Shown here: positions 1 to 8,387 of the stretch, piece after piece | How the letters are laid out: every line of letters begins with the position of its first letter | Position numbering within the stretch: the stretch's first letter is position 1 | Origin: Pseudolachnospira sp964507035 | GTDB lineage: Bacteria > Bacillota > Clostridia > Lachnospirales > Lachnospiraceae | Direction: 5' to 3' | DNA length: 64,000 nucleotides | Assembly: GCA_964507035.1 (NCBI GenBank) | Contig: CAZDOQ010000001.1 | Span: 1-64,000 of the forward strand | Notes under the pieces: generated by a model | What the model was told of the DNA's origin: nothing | The model's database searches: none | What the model saw: the letters and a program-made list of their open reading frames with translations, nothing else | Program-made: the position numbers and the translations under genes

Positions 1-1
1 T

Positions 2-1258
2 TTTTCCGCCTCTGAAACAGCCCTCACCGCCGTCAACCGGCACCGGCTGCGCATGCTGTCAGAAGGCGGGGATGCCCGGGCGGCGTTGGTCTTAAGGACG
101 TTGGAAGATTCGGAAAAAATGCTCTACGCCATTTTTATTGGGGATACCATTGTGAATCTTTCCGCTGCCGCCCTGGCCGCTGTGCTGGGCCTTCAGCTGG
201 GGGGCTGGGCTGCCGTCCTGGCCACCGGCATTCTGATCCTGCTGGTCCTGATTTTTGGAGAACTGGCCCCCAAGACCATTGCGGCGGTGCAGGCAGAGCG
301 GCTGGCACTGCGCAACATCCGGGCCATTCGCCTGCTCATAAAGCTTCTGACCCCTCTTATCTTTTGCGTCCGCCGCCTGGTCCGGCTGTATCTCCGGATT
401 CTCCGGATTGATCCTTCCCAAAAACCAGATTCCATGACGGAGGATGAGCTACGCTCTCTGGTGGAAGAAAGCCACGAGGAGGGGGTTATTGAGTCGGAAG
501 AAAAGGACATGATCAACAACGTTTTTGACATGGGAGATTCCCAGGCCAAGGATGTGATGGTCCCGCGGGTCAGCGTGGTGTGCCTGGATCTTTCTTCCAC
601 CTACGAGGAAATCCTGGATCTGTTCCGGGAAGAGCATTTTACCCGGGTCCCGGTCTATGAGGAATCCCCGGATAATATCGTGGGAATCCTCAACATGAAA
701 GATCTTCTCTTGTACCGGAAGGGCGCCCCTTTCCAGACACGAGACCATCTGCGGGAAGCCTATTTTACGCACGAGTTTAAGAACACCTATGAATTGTTCC
801 GGGAAATGCGCCAGGCCTCGGTGACCATGGCCATTGTGCTGGACGAATACGGCTACATGGCAGGCCTCATCACCATGGAGGATATGGTGGAGGAGATTGT
901 AGGAGAAATCCGGGACGAATTTGACCAGGAAGAGCTGGATCTGCTCCAAAAGATCGGGGACCGGGAATACCGGATTGAGGGTTCCTATAAACTGGCCGAT
1001 CTCAATGATGAACTGGGAATCGGCCTGGAAAGCGAGGACTATGACTCCATTGGAGGCTACCTGCTGGGACTTCTAGGGCACTTTCCCCAGGAAGGGGAGG
1101 AGGCCACGGACGCGGAAGGCCGCCGGCTGGTCACAGAGAAGGTACACCGAAACCGGATTAAGAAGGTACGGCTGATCCTACCGGCAGACTCCACCTCTGC
1201 CATGGGAAAGGAACGGAATGGGGATTCCCGGCCGGAATCCCGGAATGAGATGCCGTGA
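2..1258 (+). CDS. CNNM/CBS-domain transporter (hemolysin C / CorC family), 5' truncated by window edge
   Basis: The frame is open from base 2, so the true start lies outside the window. The visible part starts inside the DUF21/CNNM membrane domain with hydrophobic segments (about residues 25-70 counted from the internal Met at base 53) and the family signature GELAPKT. A paired CBS domain follows at about residues 168-290 (MVPR, then a GILNMKDLL stretch). A C-terminal CorC/HlyC domain begins near residue 315. The family is linked to Mg2+/Co2+ efflux or homeostasis at the membrane, and the older name hemolysin is misleading. The gene is on the plus strand, facing away from most of the window, and manA follows after a 74-base gap. 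It is a housekeeping gene at the edge of the polysaccharide locus, with no sign of damage. Confidence 0.9.
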   Translation, partial: FSASETALTAVNRHRLRMLSEGGDARAALVLRTLEDSEKMLYAIFIGDTIVNLSAAALAAVLGLQLGGWAAVLATGILILLVLIFGELAPKTIAAVQAERLALRNIRAIRLLIKLLTPLIFCVRRLVRLYLRILRIDPSQKPDSMTEDELRSLVEESHEEGVIESEEKDMINNVFDMGDSQAKDVMVPRVSVVCLDLSSTYEEILDLFREEHFTRVPVYEESPDNIVGILNMKDLLLYRKGAPFQTRDHLREAYFTHEFKNTYELFREMRQASVTMAIVLDEYGYMAGLITMEDMVEEIVGEIRDEFDQEELDLLQKIGDREYRIEGSYKLADLNDELGIGLESEDYDSIGGYLLGLLGHFPQEGEEATDAEGRRLVTEKVHRNRIKKVRLILPADSTSAMGKERNGDSRPESRNEMP

Positions 1259-1332
1259 CTATCTGTATGGGCGGCAGCCGGAAGAGATGGATATGTGGTG
1301 GGAGGCATACCAGAGGAAAGGATAACAGATAT

Positions 1333-2226
1333 ATGGAACACTATTTGAAGCTGCGGCCGGTGGTCAAGACGCCTATCTGGGGACAGGAGCGGTGGGTGAT
1401 TGCGGCCCATGAACACGGGGACTCCGAAATTTTAAACGGCGCATGGCAAGGAAAAAACCTGAGCTGGCTTTGGCAGCATCACCGGGAATATTTTGGAGGG
1501 ATGCGGGGAGACCGCTTTCCTCTTTTGATCAAAGAAATCACCGCGGAAGCAGACCTGAGTATCCAGGTGCATCCGGATAACGCCTACGCCTATGCGCATG
1601 AGAACGGGGCCTCCGGCAAAAGCGAGTGCTGGTATATCTTGAAGGCCAGGGAGGGAGCCAGCCTGATCATGGGACACAACGCCCAGAGCCGGGAGGAGGC
1701 GGAGCGTTTTGTCCGGGAAGGACGGTGGAAGGAATTTCTGCGGGAGGTGCCGGTACAGGCCGGCGACTTCTTCCAGATCGACGCCGGCTGTATTCACTCC
1801 ATCAAAGGCGGTATCCGGCTTCTGGAGATTCAGCAAAACAGCGATATCACTTACCGGCTCTACGATTATGACCGGCTGGACCAGAACGGAAAAAAAAGGC
1901 GGCTGCATTTGGAGAAGAGTCTGGATGTGATCCGGTACGCACCGCCGGAACGTCCACAATCTCAGCCCCGCTGCCTGCCCGGCGGAACGCTCACCGCGCT
2001 GGTGGAGAATCCTTATTACCGGGTGGACAAGCTGGAATGGCGGGGAGACGGCTACACGCTGCCCACCGGATATCCGTTTTTGTGCCTCAGCGTTTTGGAA
2101 GGAGAAGGCATGCTCCAGCACGCCCTTCCCATACAGGCAGGCGATCATTTATTGCTGCCCGGAGGACAGGTATCCGCTGTGCTCAACGGAAACCTGTCGC
2201 TCCTGATAGCCTGCCCGCAGATCTGA
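1333..2226 (+). CDS. manA: Mannose-6-phosphate isomerase, class I (short form)
   Basis: Interconverts fructose-6-phosphate and mannose-6-phosphate in the cytoplasm, the entry step to GDP-mannose. From the ATG at 1333 it is 297 residues, the size of the short Firmicutes form. Likely zinc ligands are visible: the QVHPD motif at about residues 78-82, the Glu of KSECW near 98 and the His of AGCIHSI near 155. The family block around LLEIQQNSDITYRLYDYDR is present. An upstream in-frame ATG at 1255 would add 26 unlike residues. The 1333 start has an AGAGGAAAGG ribosome site about 10 bases away and begins with the conserved LKPVVK-type N-terminus, so I prefer it. It plausibly feeds the manC-gmd-rmd genes at 10.7-13.8 kb. 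No phosphomannomutase gene lies in the window. Confidence 0.93.
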   Translation: MEHYLKLRPVVKTPIWGQERWVIAAHEHGDSEILNGAWQGKNLSWLWQHHREYFGGMRGDRFPLLIKEITAEADLSIQVHPDNAYAYAHENGASGKSECWYILKAREGASLIMGHNAQSREEAERFVREGRWKEFLREVPVQAGDFFQIDAGCIHSIKGGIRLLEIQQNSDITYRLYDYDRLDQNGKKRRLHLEKSLDVIRYAPPERPQSQPRCLPGGTLTALVENPYYRVDKLEWRGDGYTLPTGYPFLCLSVLEGEGMLQHALPIQAGDHLLLPGGQVSAVLNGNLSLLIACPQI

Positions 2227-2286
2227 CCAACGTTTCTCTTTCAGCAAATAGAGAAGCAGCAGAAATCCGGTATCCTTTTCAATTTA

Positions 2287-4932
2287 TTATACATCAATCC
2301 CATACGCATTGCAGATCCGGCGAAACTCCGCAGAATAGGCAAAGCCGTCAAACACAAACTCCCGGCTAGCCCCCTGGTTGAGACGGTCAATCCAATCCTG
2401 GGCTTCCGCATTGGTGGGAACTCTGTCCATAAAGGCTTGATACAAGAGCTGCACATACTGCTCATTTCCGTAGTTTTTGCGCTGGAACTCTGCACTGAAG
2501 AAGAATCCGTAGACCACTTCTCTGCCCCCAAAACTTCCACTGACCAAACGCCGCACCCAATCCTCCGCCTCATCTGTACTGGGATTCCGTCCCAGGCAGG
2601 TCTGATAAAGCCGCGCCACAAAGAAAGTGATCTGCTCATAGTTATCCACATATCCACGCTGGCTGTAACTCCCCTGGTCGATTCCGTAGTTGCCGCAGAT
2701 CCGGCCAAACTCTGTGGAATTGGCAAAGCCCTCAAAGACAAAGTTCCTGGTAAATCCTGCATCCAGATATTTCTGCCAAAACGCCACTTCATCACTGCGG
2801 GCTGTCCGGTCCATCAGGGACTGGTACAGGGTCTGAACAAATTGAGCATTGCTCACGTTCTTCCGCTGATATTCCGCGCTGAACACAAACCCTGCCGCCA
2901 CCTCTGCGCCGGTCATCTCACGGCTCCAGAGAATGTCAGACCAAAACTGCACCTCATCCTCCCGGGGTGTCCGTCCCAATACTAGCTGGTACAGCCGCTC
3001 CACAAATCCGTCCACTGCGTCCCGGTCCATGGTATTCCGCACCACATGTACCGTGCACACAGCGGATTTCCCGCCTGCAGTGGCCTGGATCACCGCGTTC
3101 ATATCTTGGCCGTAGGCATCGGTCACACTGCCGCTGACTCCCGTCACCACGCCGCTGCTGTTAACTGTGGCAACGCTGGTGTTCATACTCTTCCAAGTGA
3201 TCGACTGTCCCGTGGTGTTGATCACAGAGAGGCTGACGCTCTCCCCCTCCGCCACCCAAATATCATTCTCCGTGAAATACAACTGGCTGCGGCAGGAACT
3301 GCAGTAATCCTGATCCACCGGGGAAGCGCAGCTGTGGGTGTAACTCACCGAATTCCGCTGCGTGTACCGGTACAGCGTATATCCGGCATTCAGATACGTG
3401 TCATGGAGATCTGCCAGGGATTTTTCCCCGTTGGCCCCGTACCGGGTCAGTTTCACCTTGGGAGGCGTCTGCTCCAGAATATCCACGTATGAAACGGTTC
3501 CATTGCTGTCGTATCCCACATCCGCCACCAGCACCGCGTGGCTGCCGGACTTGTTGAAGATATCACCCACCTGCACGCTATACACGCTCTGGCTGCTCAC
3601 TTTGGTGCATTCTCCCGGCAGACTGAATGTGGTGTGGCGGTTCAGTCCCCAGGAGTAAGAGACAAAAGAACTGCAGTCCGAGGAATAGTATGGAGCCACT
3701 TTATTATAGGTGGAAACGCTGGTATACATCAGGCTCCCAATGTTCCCCACCGCATCCAAAAACACCTGCAGCGCTGCCACAGACTGCGTGCTGTTGTTGC
3801 TCGCAAAGGGAATGTACCGGCTATATACCGGCTGCCCATAGGGCAGCCCCTGATAGGTGGTGCCGGCAGAAAAGGTGTACTGGCGGTTCCATCCTGCAAT
3901 ATCCTGCAGGGGCGTCCACTGGATCTGATACTGCTGTTTGGCTCTCTTGACAATGTTCTGCTGGCCGGTGCTCACAGAGGCGTAGGCCGTAATGGCAGCG
4001 GCGGTGGCAAGCTCTTCCGGAACGGCTTCCACCTCCACCAATCCTTCTGCCACCAATTCTCCATTGGCTGCACAGACCTCACATTCCTCCTCATGATTCA
4101 GCAGTTCTTCCACCGCATACGTCTCTCCCATCTGATAGGTCTCCAGCTGGCTGGCGCTGCGCAGGCCACGGAACAGGTCGGAAACCGGCTTCTGATAATC
4201 CTCGCCATCTATCGTAAGGACTAAATAGCCATCCTGATAATCCCAGTTGCTCACCTGGGATGCCACCCAGATCTCACCGGCCCAGATCTCCCAGTTAAGA
4301 GCCGTCCCTTTGGCATACAGCATCCCCTCCCGGGTGGGAATAAATCCGGCAATGGAGCCGTCCTCCCGCACACAGGCCACCTCTTGGCCCAGAGAACCGC
4401 CGTAGAGATTTCCCTCCGAAAGGAAATACAGTCCTGTCTCATCCACCACATACAGCTGGGAAATCTCTGCTCCCCAATCCAGCACTGTGGTGATGGCCCC
4501 GGTGGACGGCTGGTATTTCCGCACCGTGCCGGCTCCTGTCACATAGTAGACCGCATCGGAAAAGACATTCAGGCTGCGCCCTTCCTCTGCCACTGCCACA
4601 GAACTGTTTCCCGCGCCGTCCCGGTACTGGATGGTCCCGGAGCCTTCCTCTGAAAAGAATTCTCCGCCGCCCGGGGCTTCCGCCAAGCGGCCGCCTCCCA
4701 GGATAGCCGCCGGGGTGTTGCCCAGCTGTCCCTCGCCCCAAACGTAGGATTCTTCTTGGTTTTCCTGAACCGGTACCTCCGGCGCCGTCTCCCAGAGGGC
4801 CTCCTCTTCGGCAGTGTTCTCCACCAGCACCTCTCCGGAAGCGTTCCCGGCGGCCTGCACAGGAAGGGCCATTCCCCAACTCTGCGCCGCCAGCGCCACC
4901 GTCAACAACCACGCTGCAACCTTTCTCTTCAT
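2287..4932 (-). CDS. Secreted NlpC/P60-like wall enzyme with BIG2 and four DUF4214 repeats
   Basis: An 881-residue exported protein. It has a signal peptide (residues 1-28, ending LPVQAA), then a region resembling a beta-propeller or DUF5050 domain (about 90-250). A cysteine-peptidase-like domain of NlpC/P60 or CHAP type follows at about 345-525, with candidate nucleophile Cys420 in the DCSSFVSYSWG motif and candidate base His465 in SGSHAVLV. A bacterial Ig-like group 2 domain lies at about 555-630. The last 240 residues are four DUF4214 units (FVxRLYxxxLGRxP ... W ... GFxxSxEFxRxC). I infer a peptidoglycan or surface-glycan processing role; the substrate is unknown. It is the last gene of a run from the 8.23 kb promoter. 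The DUF4214 repeats are shared with the L,D-transpeptidase at 8388-10583. Confidence 0.82.
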   Translation of the reverse strand: MKRKVAAWLLTVALAAQSWGMALPVQAAGNASGEVLVENTAEEEALWETAPEVPVQENQEESYVWGEGQLGNTPAAILGGGRLAEAPGGGEFFSEEGSGTIQYRDGAGNSSVAVAEEGRSLNVFSDAVYYVTGAGTVRKYQPSTGAITTVLDWGAEISQLYVVDETGLYFLSEGNLYGGSLGQEVACVREDGSIAGFIPTREGMLYAKGTALNWEIWAGEIWVASQVSNWDYQDGYLVLTIDGEDYQKPVSDLFRGLRSASQLETYQMGETYAVEELLNHEEECEVCAANGELVAEGLVEVEAVPEELATAAAITAYASVSTGQQNIVKRAKQQYQIQWTPLQDIAGWNRQYTFSAGTTYQGLPYGQPVYSRYIPFASNNSTQSVAALQVFLDAVGNIGSLMYTSVSTYNKVAPYYSSDCSSFVSYSWGLNRHTTFSLPGECTKVSSQSVYSVQVGDIFNKSGSHAVLVADVGYDSNGTVSYVDILEQTPPKVKLTRYGANGEKSLADLHDTYLNAGYTLYRYTQRNSVSYTHSCASPVDQDYCSSCRSQLYFTENDIWVAEGESVSLSVINTTGQSITWKSMNTSVATVNSSGVVTGVSGSVTDAYGQDMNAVIQATAGGKSAVCTVHVVRNTMDRDAVDGFVERLYQLVLGRTPREDEVQFWSDILWSREMTGAEVAAGFVFSAEYQRKNVSNAQFVQTLYQSLMDRTARSDEVAFWQKYLDAGFTRNFVFEGFANSTEFGRICGNYGIDQGSYSQRGYVDNYEQITFFVARLYQTCLGRNPSTDEAEDWVRRLVSGSFGGREVVYGFFFSAEFQRKNYGNEQYVQLLYQAFMDRVPTNAEAQDWIDRLNQGASREFVFDGFAYSAEFRRICNAYGIDV

Positions 4933-4981
4933 TGGCGTTCCACTCTCTTTCTTCTTTATGCTCGTCTCCTGTTACACAATT

Positions 4982-5917
4982 TTATTTTTTGTCTTCCCCG
5001 CCAAACAAAGGAGTAGGGTAATAGCCGGAACGGACCATCTCCGCCAACCTATCCGCCACCAGCTGCCGGTCTTCCTGATAGGTCATGCCAAACCAGGCAT
5101 CTTCCGTGGGAAGAATATTCACTTCCGCCTCTCCCCGGAAAAGCATCTGATCCACCAGAATCGGCAGCAGATATTCCTCTTTCTTTTCATCCTGCATGTT
5201 CTTCAAAAACTTCACAAACCCATTCTGAAGCCGCGGCAAAAACTCTGCCGGGAATCCCCAGAAGTTCATGGACACCGGCCCCCGGTCGTCCAACTCTTTC
5301 ACCTGGCCCTGATAGACGCCCCGGACCACGCCATCTTCCTGCCGGCGGATTTCTTTTGTCTCCTCAATCCCCGACAGCTTCCCCGCCGCATCCGTCAGAC
5401 AGATGCCCCGGGTGACGGTTCCATAATCGCTGAGGGTATTTCCCAGAACAAATCCTGCCATTCCAAAGCTAAAACGTCCTTCCTCCTGAGGAGGCATCTC
5501 TTCCAGGAAACGGTACATTTTCTGGAAGGCTTCTTTGCCGTAGTAATCGTCCGCATTGATCACCGCAAAGGGAGCGTCCAGGATCTTCCGGCAGGCCAGC
5601 ACAGCGTGACCGGTTCCCCAAGGCTTGGTCCGGTCCTTTGGCCGCGCAAAGCCCTCCGGCAGATCGTCCGGATCCTGATAGACATAGATTACCCGCAGGT
5701 ATTGTTCCAACCGGTCTCCGATCTTCTCCCGGAAATCCTTCTCAATATCCCGGCGGATAATAAAGATCACCGTCTCAAATCCTGCTTTCCAGGCATCGTA
5801 CACCGAATAGTCGATAACCAGCTCTCCGGAAGGCCCCACAGACGCCAGCTGCTTGATTCCCGCGCCATAGCGGCTGCCGATTCCCGCCGCCATCACCACC
5901 AACACAGGTTTATTCAT
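4982..5917 (-). CDS. Sugar-phosphate nucleotidyltransferase
   Basis: A 311-residue cytoplasmic enzyme of the NTP-transferase (GT-A-like Rossmann) fold. Its N-terminus VVMAAGIGSRYGAGIKQL is the nucleotide-binding signature, and NADDYYG at about residues 121-127 supplies the metal-binding Asp. The block RTKPWGTGHAVLA near 97-109 is characteristic of a roughly 300-residue family often found in clostridial polysaccharide loci. It should activate a sugar-1-phosphate as an NDP-sugar, but neither sugar nor nucleotide can be read from the sequence. It overlaps the upstream GT4 gene by 8 bases, so the two are probably co-translated. No kinase that would supply its sugar-1-phosphate is adjacent. Confidence 0.82.
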   Translation of the reverse strand: MNKPVLVVMAAGIGSRYGAGIKQLASVGPSGELVIDYSVYDAWKAGFETVIFIIRRDIEKDFREKIGDRLEQYLRVIYVYQDPDDLPEGFARPKDRTKPWGTGHAVLACRKILDAPFAVINADDYYGKEAFQKMYRFLEEMPPQEEGRFSFGMAGFVLGNTLSDYGTVTRGICLTDAAGKLSGIEETKEIRRQEDGVVRGVYQGQVKELDDRGPVSMNFWGFPAEFLPRLQNGFVKFLKNMQDEKKEEYLLPILVDQMLFRGEAEVNILPTEDAWFGMTYQEDRQLVADRLAEMVRSGYYPTPLFGGEDKK

Positions 5918-7028
5918 GCTTTCTTCTCTCCTTCATACTTTCATAAACCCGGAAAACTTGTTCCAACATCCAGTCTTCCAGGTAATTTACCTCCACACGT
6001 TTTCTGGCATTCTCTCCCCACCGGCGCCTGCGCTCCGGATGTTCCACCATCTCCCGCATGGCCTGGGCCAAGGCATCCGGGTCATCCGGCTCCACGGTCC
6101 GGCCCGTGACCTGATCCAAACTCACGTAGGGGACTCCGCTGGGAAGCCGGGTGTTGATCACCGGTTTCCCCCAGGACATGGCCTCAATCTGCACCAGACC
6201 GAAGGCCTCCGCCCGGTTCACGGAGGGAAGCACCAGCACGTCGCACCGCTGCAGCTGCCGCTTCACCTGCGCATCAGAAACCCCGTGTAAAAACCGGACC
6301 CGGCCAGTCAGCTGCAATTCCCTGGCCAATGCCTCCAATTCGTCTTTTAACACGCCGTCCCCCACTAAGGTCAACTCAGCTTCCTCCACCTGCTGAAAGG
6401 CCCGGAGCAAAACCTCGCATCCCTTGTAGGAGACCAAGCGTCCCACAAACAAAAAGCGTACCGGCAGCTGCTCCCGGAACGGGGGAATCTTGTCCACTCG
6501 AGGGACTCCAAAGGGAATGACCACACACTTCTTGGCATAGGGCCGCAGATAGGGGGAATGGTCGATGTGCCCCTGGGTAGCCACAATGATCACATCGGCC
6601 CGCCGGAGCATCCATTTCATCAGCGGCTTGTAGACCAGCATCAGCTTTTTCTGCCGCACAATATCGCAGTGCCACCAGAGAACCACCGTCCCCCGGTAAC
6701 CGGAAAGCCGGCAGGCCAGATCTCCCAATGGGAAAGGTAAATGGAGCTGCACAATATCCCGGTCCCGGGACAAGCGGCGGAAATCCCGAAGGAACGACAG
6801 GGAGACCGGCATGGAAAAAAAGGTTCCCAAACTGGAAGAGCGGTGTACCTCCACGCCTTTGAGCCGTTCCGTTTTGCCTTTTCCCTTTTTCTGGCAGACC
6901 AACACCTTGGTGTCCGTTCTGTCCCGCAGACCTTCTGCCAACTGCTGCACCACCCGCTCAATTCCGCCTGTGACAGGGGCGTATAGCTTATTCACCTGAA
7001 GGACCTTGATCTTCCTGCTATTTTCCAT
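5910..7028 (-). CDS. Glycosyltransferase family 4
   Basis: A 372-residue GT-B retaining glycosyltransferase, presumably adding a sugar to a lipid-linked glycan on the inner face of the membrane. The N-terminal acceptor domain carries APVTGGIERVV at about residues 17-27. The C-terminal donor domain carries FVGRLVSYKG near 194-203 and the GT4 EX7E-type motif EAFGLVQIE (about 274-282). No signal peptide or membrane span is seen. It overlaps the next upstream GT4 by 11 bases and the downstream nucleotidyltransferase by 8 bases, so the four genes from 8178 down to 2287 are one transcription unit. Donor and linkage are unknown. Confidence 0.88.
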   Translation of the reverse strand: MENSRKIKVLQVNKLYAPVTGGIERVVQQLAEGLRDRTDTKVLVCQKKGKGKTERLKGVEVHRSSSLGTFFSMPVSLSFLRDFRRLSRDRDIVQLHLPFPLGDLACRLSGYRGTVVLWWHCDIVRQKKLMLVYKPLMKWMLRRADVIIVATQGHIDHSPYLRPYAKKCVVIPFGVPRVDKIPPFREQLPVRFLFVGRLVSYKGCEVLLRAFQQVEEAELTLVGDGVLKDELEALARELQLTGRVRFLHGVSDAQVKRQLQRCDVLVLPSVNRAEAFGLVQIEAMSWGKPVINTRLPSGVPYVSLDQVTGRTVEPDDPDALAQAMREMVEHPERRRRWGENARKRVEVNYLEDWMLEQVFRVYESMKERRKHE

Positions 7029-8178
7029 CTTGAACCAGCCTTTTCATGACATCTGAGACGATTCCCGCCGAACGGTTCCAGGTAAACTGAGCCGCCCGCT
7101 TCCGTCCTTTTTCAGAGAGTTCCCGGCGCAGAGCCGGATTCTCCACCAGCTGCCGGATTCCCTCCTCTATGCTTTCCACGGAAAAAGGATCCACCAACAC
7201 AGCACACTCTCCGGCTACTTCCGGAAGAGAACTGACCTGTGAGGTGAGCACCGGCGTTCCGCAGGCCATGGCCTCCAGCGGCGGCATGCCAAAGCCCTCA
7301 TAGATGGAGGGGAACAAAAATGCCTCCGCCCCCGCAATCAAAATGGGCACCGCCTCATTGTCCACATAGCCGGTGGACCACACGGAATCCTCCAAGCCCA
7401 ACTCCTGAATCCGGACAAAAATGGAATCGTACATCCATCCCTTCCGGCCCGCCAGAATGAGAGGAGGAATGTCCGGCTTTTTCTGTTTCAGCGCTCCGTA
7501 GGCCTCCACCAGCCGCACAATATTTTTGCGGGGCTCCAGCGTCCCCAGGTAGAGCAAATATTCCTCCGGCAAATGATATTGATCCCGCACTGCCGCTTTC
7601 TGTTCCTCCGTATATCCAATGTGAAAACGCTCGGTGCGTATCCCTAAGGGCATCACCGTGATCTTGTCCGGGTCCACCGGAAAATATTTCAGGATCTCGC
7701 TTTTGGAAAATTCAGAAACTGTCAGTATGGCGTCCGCCCGGCGGCAAGCCTGCTCCATATTGGAATCCAACATCATTTTCGTCCTGGACCGCACCGTTTC
7801 CGGGAACACTTTGTAGGCCATATCGTGAAAAATGGTAATACATTTCCCTTTGACCCCCGGTGGAATATAGTAATTGAAAAACAACGTCACATCCGTGTCT
7901 TTGCCAAAGAACCAAGAATAGGGAATGGGAAGAAGATTCCAGACAATCCGGTAAAGACTGAAGCTGAAGAAAGCGCAGCGATCCTGAAAACCCAGTTGCA
8001 CATATTCCTCTATAGAAGCTGGCCGCCCCGCCGAACGGTTCCGCAGCTTAAAATAGTTCAGCTGCATAACATCCTCTGGCCTCTGCTGGCGAAGCTGGCG
8101 GAGAATGCCGTCCGCCACCCATCCGATCCCCGTCTTCTCCTCCTCCATCAGGAGTTGTGATTCAAACGCAATTTTCAT
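7018..8178 (-). CDS. Glycosyltransferase family 4
   Basis: A 386-residue GT-B enzyme resembling mannosyl/rhamnosyl transferases of the WbaZ/MtfB type (inferred from the block YLLYLGTLEPRKN and the donor-site motif FPSIYEGFGMPPLEAMACG). An in-frame ATG 28 codons upstream exists. I chose 8178 because the protein then starts MKIAFESQLL, as family members do, and a GGGAGG site sits 8-12 bases before it. It is first in the run driven by the promoter at 8234-8262, with a leader of about 49 bases. It may act on the GDP-mannose/GDP-rhamnose pool made by the neighbouring genes, but the donor is not proven. Confidence 0.88.
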   Translation of the reverse strand: MKIAFESQLLMEEEKTGIGWVADGILRQLRQQRPEDVMQLNYFKLRNRSAGRPASIEEYVQLGFQDRCAFFSFSLYRIVWNLLPIPYSWFFGKDTDVTLFFNYYIPPGVKGKCITIFHDMAYKVFPETVRSRTKMMLDSNMEQACRRADAILTVSEFSKSEILKYFPVDPDKITVMPLGIRTERFHIGYTEEQKAAVRDQYHLPEEYLLYLGTLEPRKNIVRLVEAYGALKQKKPDIPPLILAGRKGWMYDSIFVRIQELGLEDSVWSTGYVDNEAVPILIAGAEAFLFPSIYEGFGMPPLEAMACGTPVLTSQVSSLPEVAGECAVLVDPFSVESIEEGIRQLVENPALRRELSEKGRKRAAQFTWNRSAGIVSDVMKRLVQDGK

Positions 8179-8233
8179 ATAGCCGCCTCCCGCAACAGCC
8201 CGCAGGCCTTTGTTGGCACGTACAGACAGTTCC

Positions 8234-8262
8234 ATTATACACGAAATCCTCTGCCTTGCCAA
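8234..8262 (-). promoter_or_regulatory. Sigma-A-type promoter for the 8178-to-2287 operon
   Basis: On the minus strand TTGGCA (8262-8257) and TATAAT (8239-8234) are separated by exactly 17 bases. This is a near-consensus housekeeping promoter placed about 56 bases before the GT4 start at 8178. An 11-base direct repeat lies about 25 bases upstream of the -35 box. Confidence 0.8.
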
Positions 8263-8287
8263 GATGCATTCCGTTTCCTATATTTGC

Positions 8288-8312
8288 CGTACGGTTTTAG
8301 TCGTACGGTTTT
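8288..8312. repeat. Pair of 11-bp direct repeats, period 14, upstream of the 8.23 kb promoter
   Basis: The plus strand shows CGTACGGTTTT at 8288-8298 and again at 8302-8312. Each repeat contains a palindromic core. Spacing and position (starting about 25 bp upstream of the -35 box) fit an activator or operator site. The same bases can also fold as a CCGTACG/CGTACGG hairpin followed by five T on the plus strand, but no plus-strand gene precedes it. Confidence 0.5.
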
Positions 8313-8324
8313 TCAAAACGGAAA

Positions 8325-8352
8325 GGGAGGACAAGATCTCCCCTGTCCTCCC
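8325..8352 (-). terminator. Intrinsic terminator of the L,D-transpeptidase gene
   Basis: Nine-base arms GGGAGGACA (8325-8333) and TGTCCTCCC (8344-8352) form a hairpin 36 bases past the stop codon at 8388. On the minus strand it is followed by TTTCCGTTTTG. It separates the transpeptidase from the promoter of the next unit. Confidence 0.7.
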
Positions 8353-8387
8353 AAACTGCATTCTATTTTTTATTCCACAGCCATTTC

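Noticed and set aside
2227..2286. A TTCTCT/AGAGAA stem between the convergent manA and wall-enzyme genes as a bidirectional terminator.
   Set aside because: Only six base pairs, AT-containing, and no T-run on either strand.
4814..6109. A plus-strand open frame of 431 codons.
   Set aside because: It is antisense to the wall enzyme, nucleotidyltransferase and GT4 genes, is His/Pro/Arg-rich and has no recognisable domain.
8287..8313. CCGTACG/CGTACGG hairpin plus five T as a plus-strand terminator.
   Set aside because: No plus-strand gene lies upstream. Its position next to the minus-strand promoter fits a regulatory repeat better, though relic terminator function cannot be excluded.
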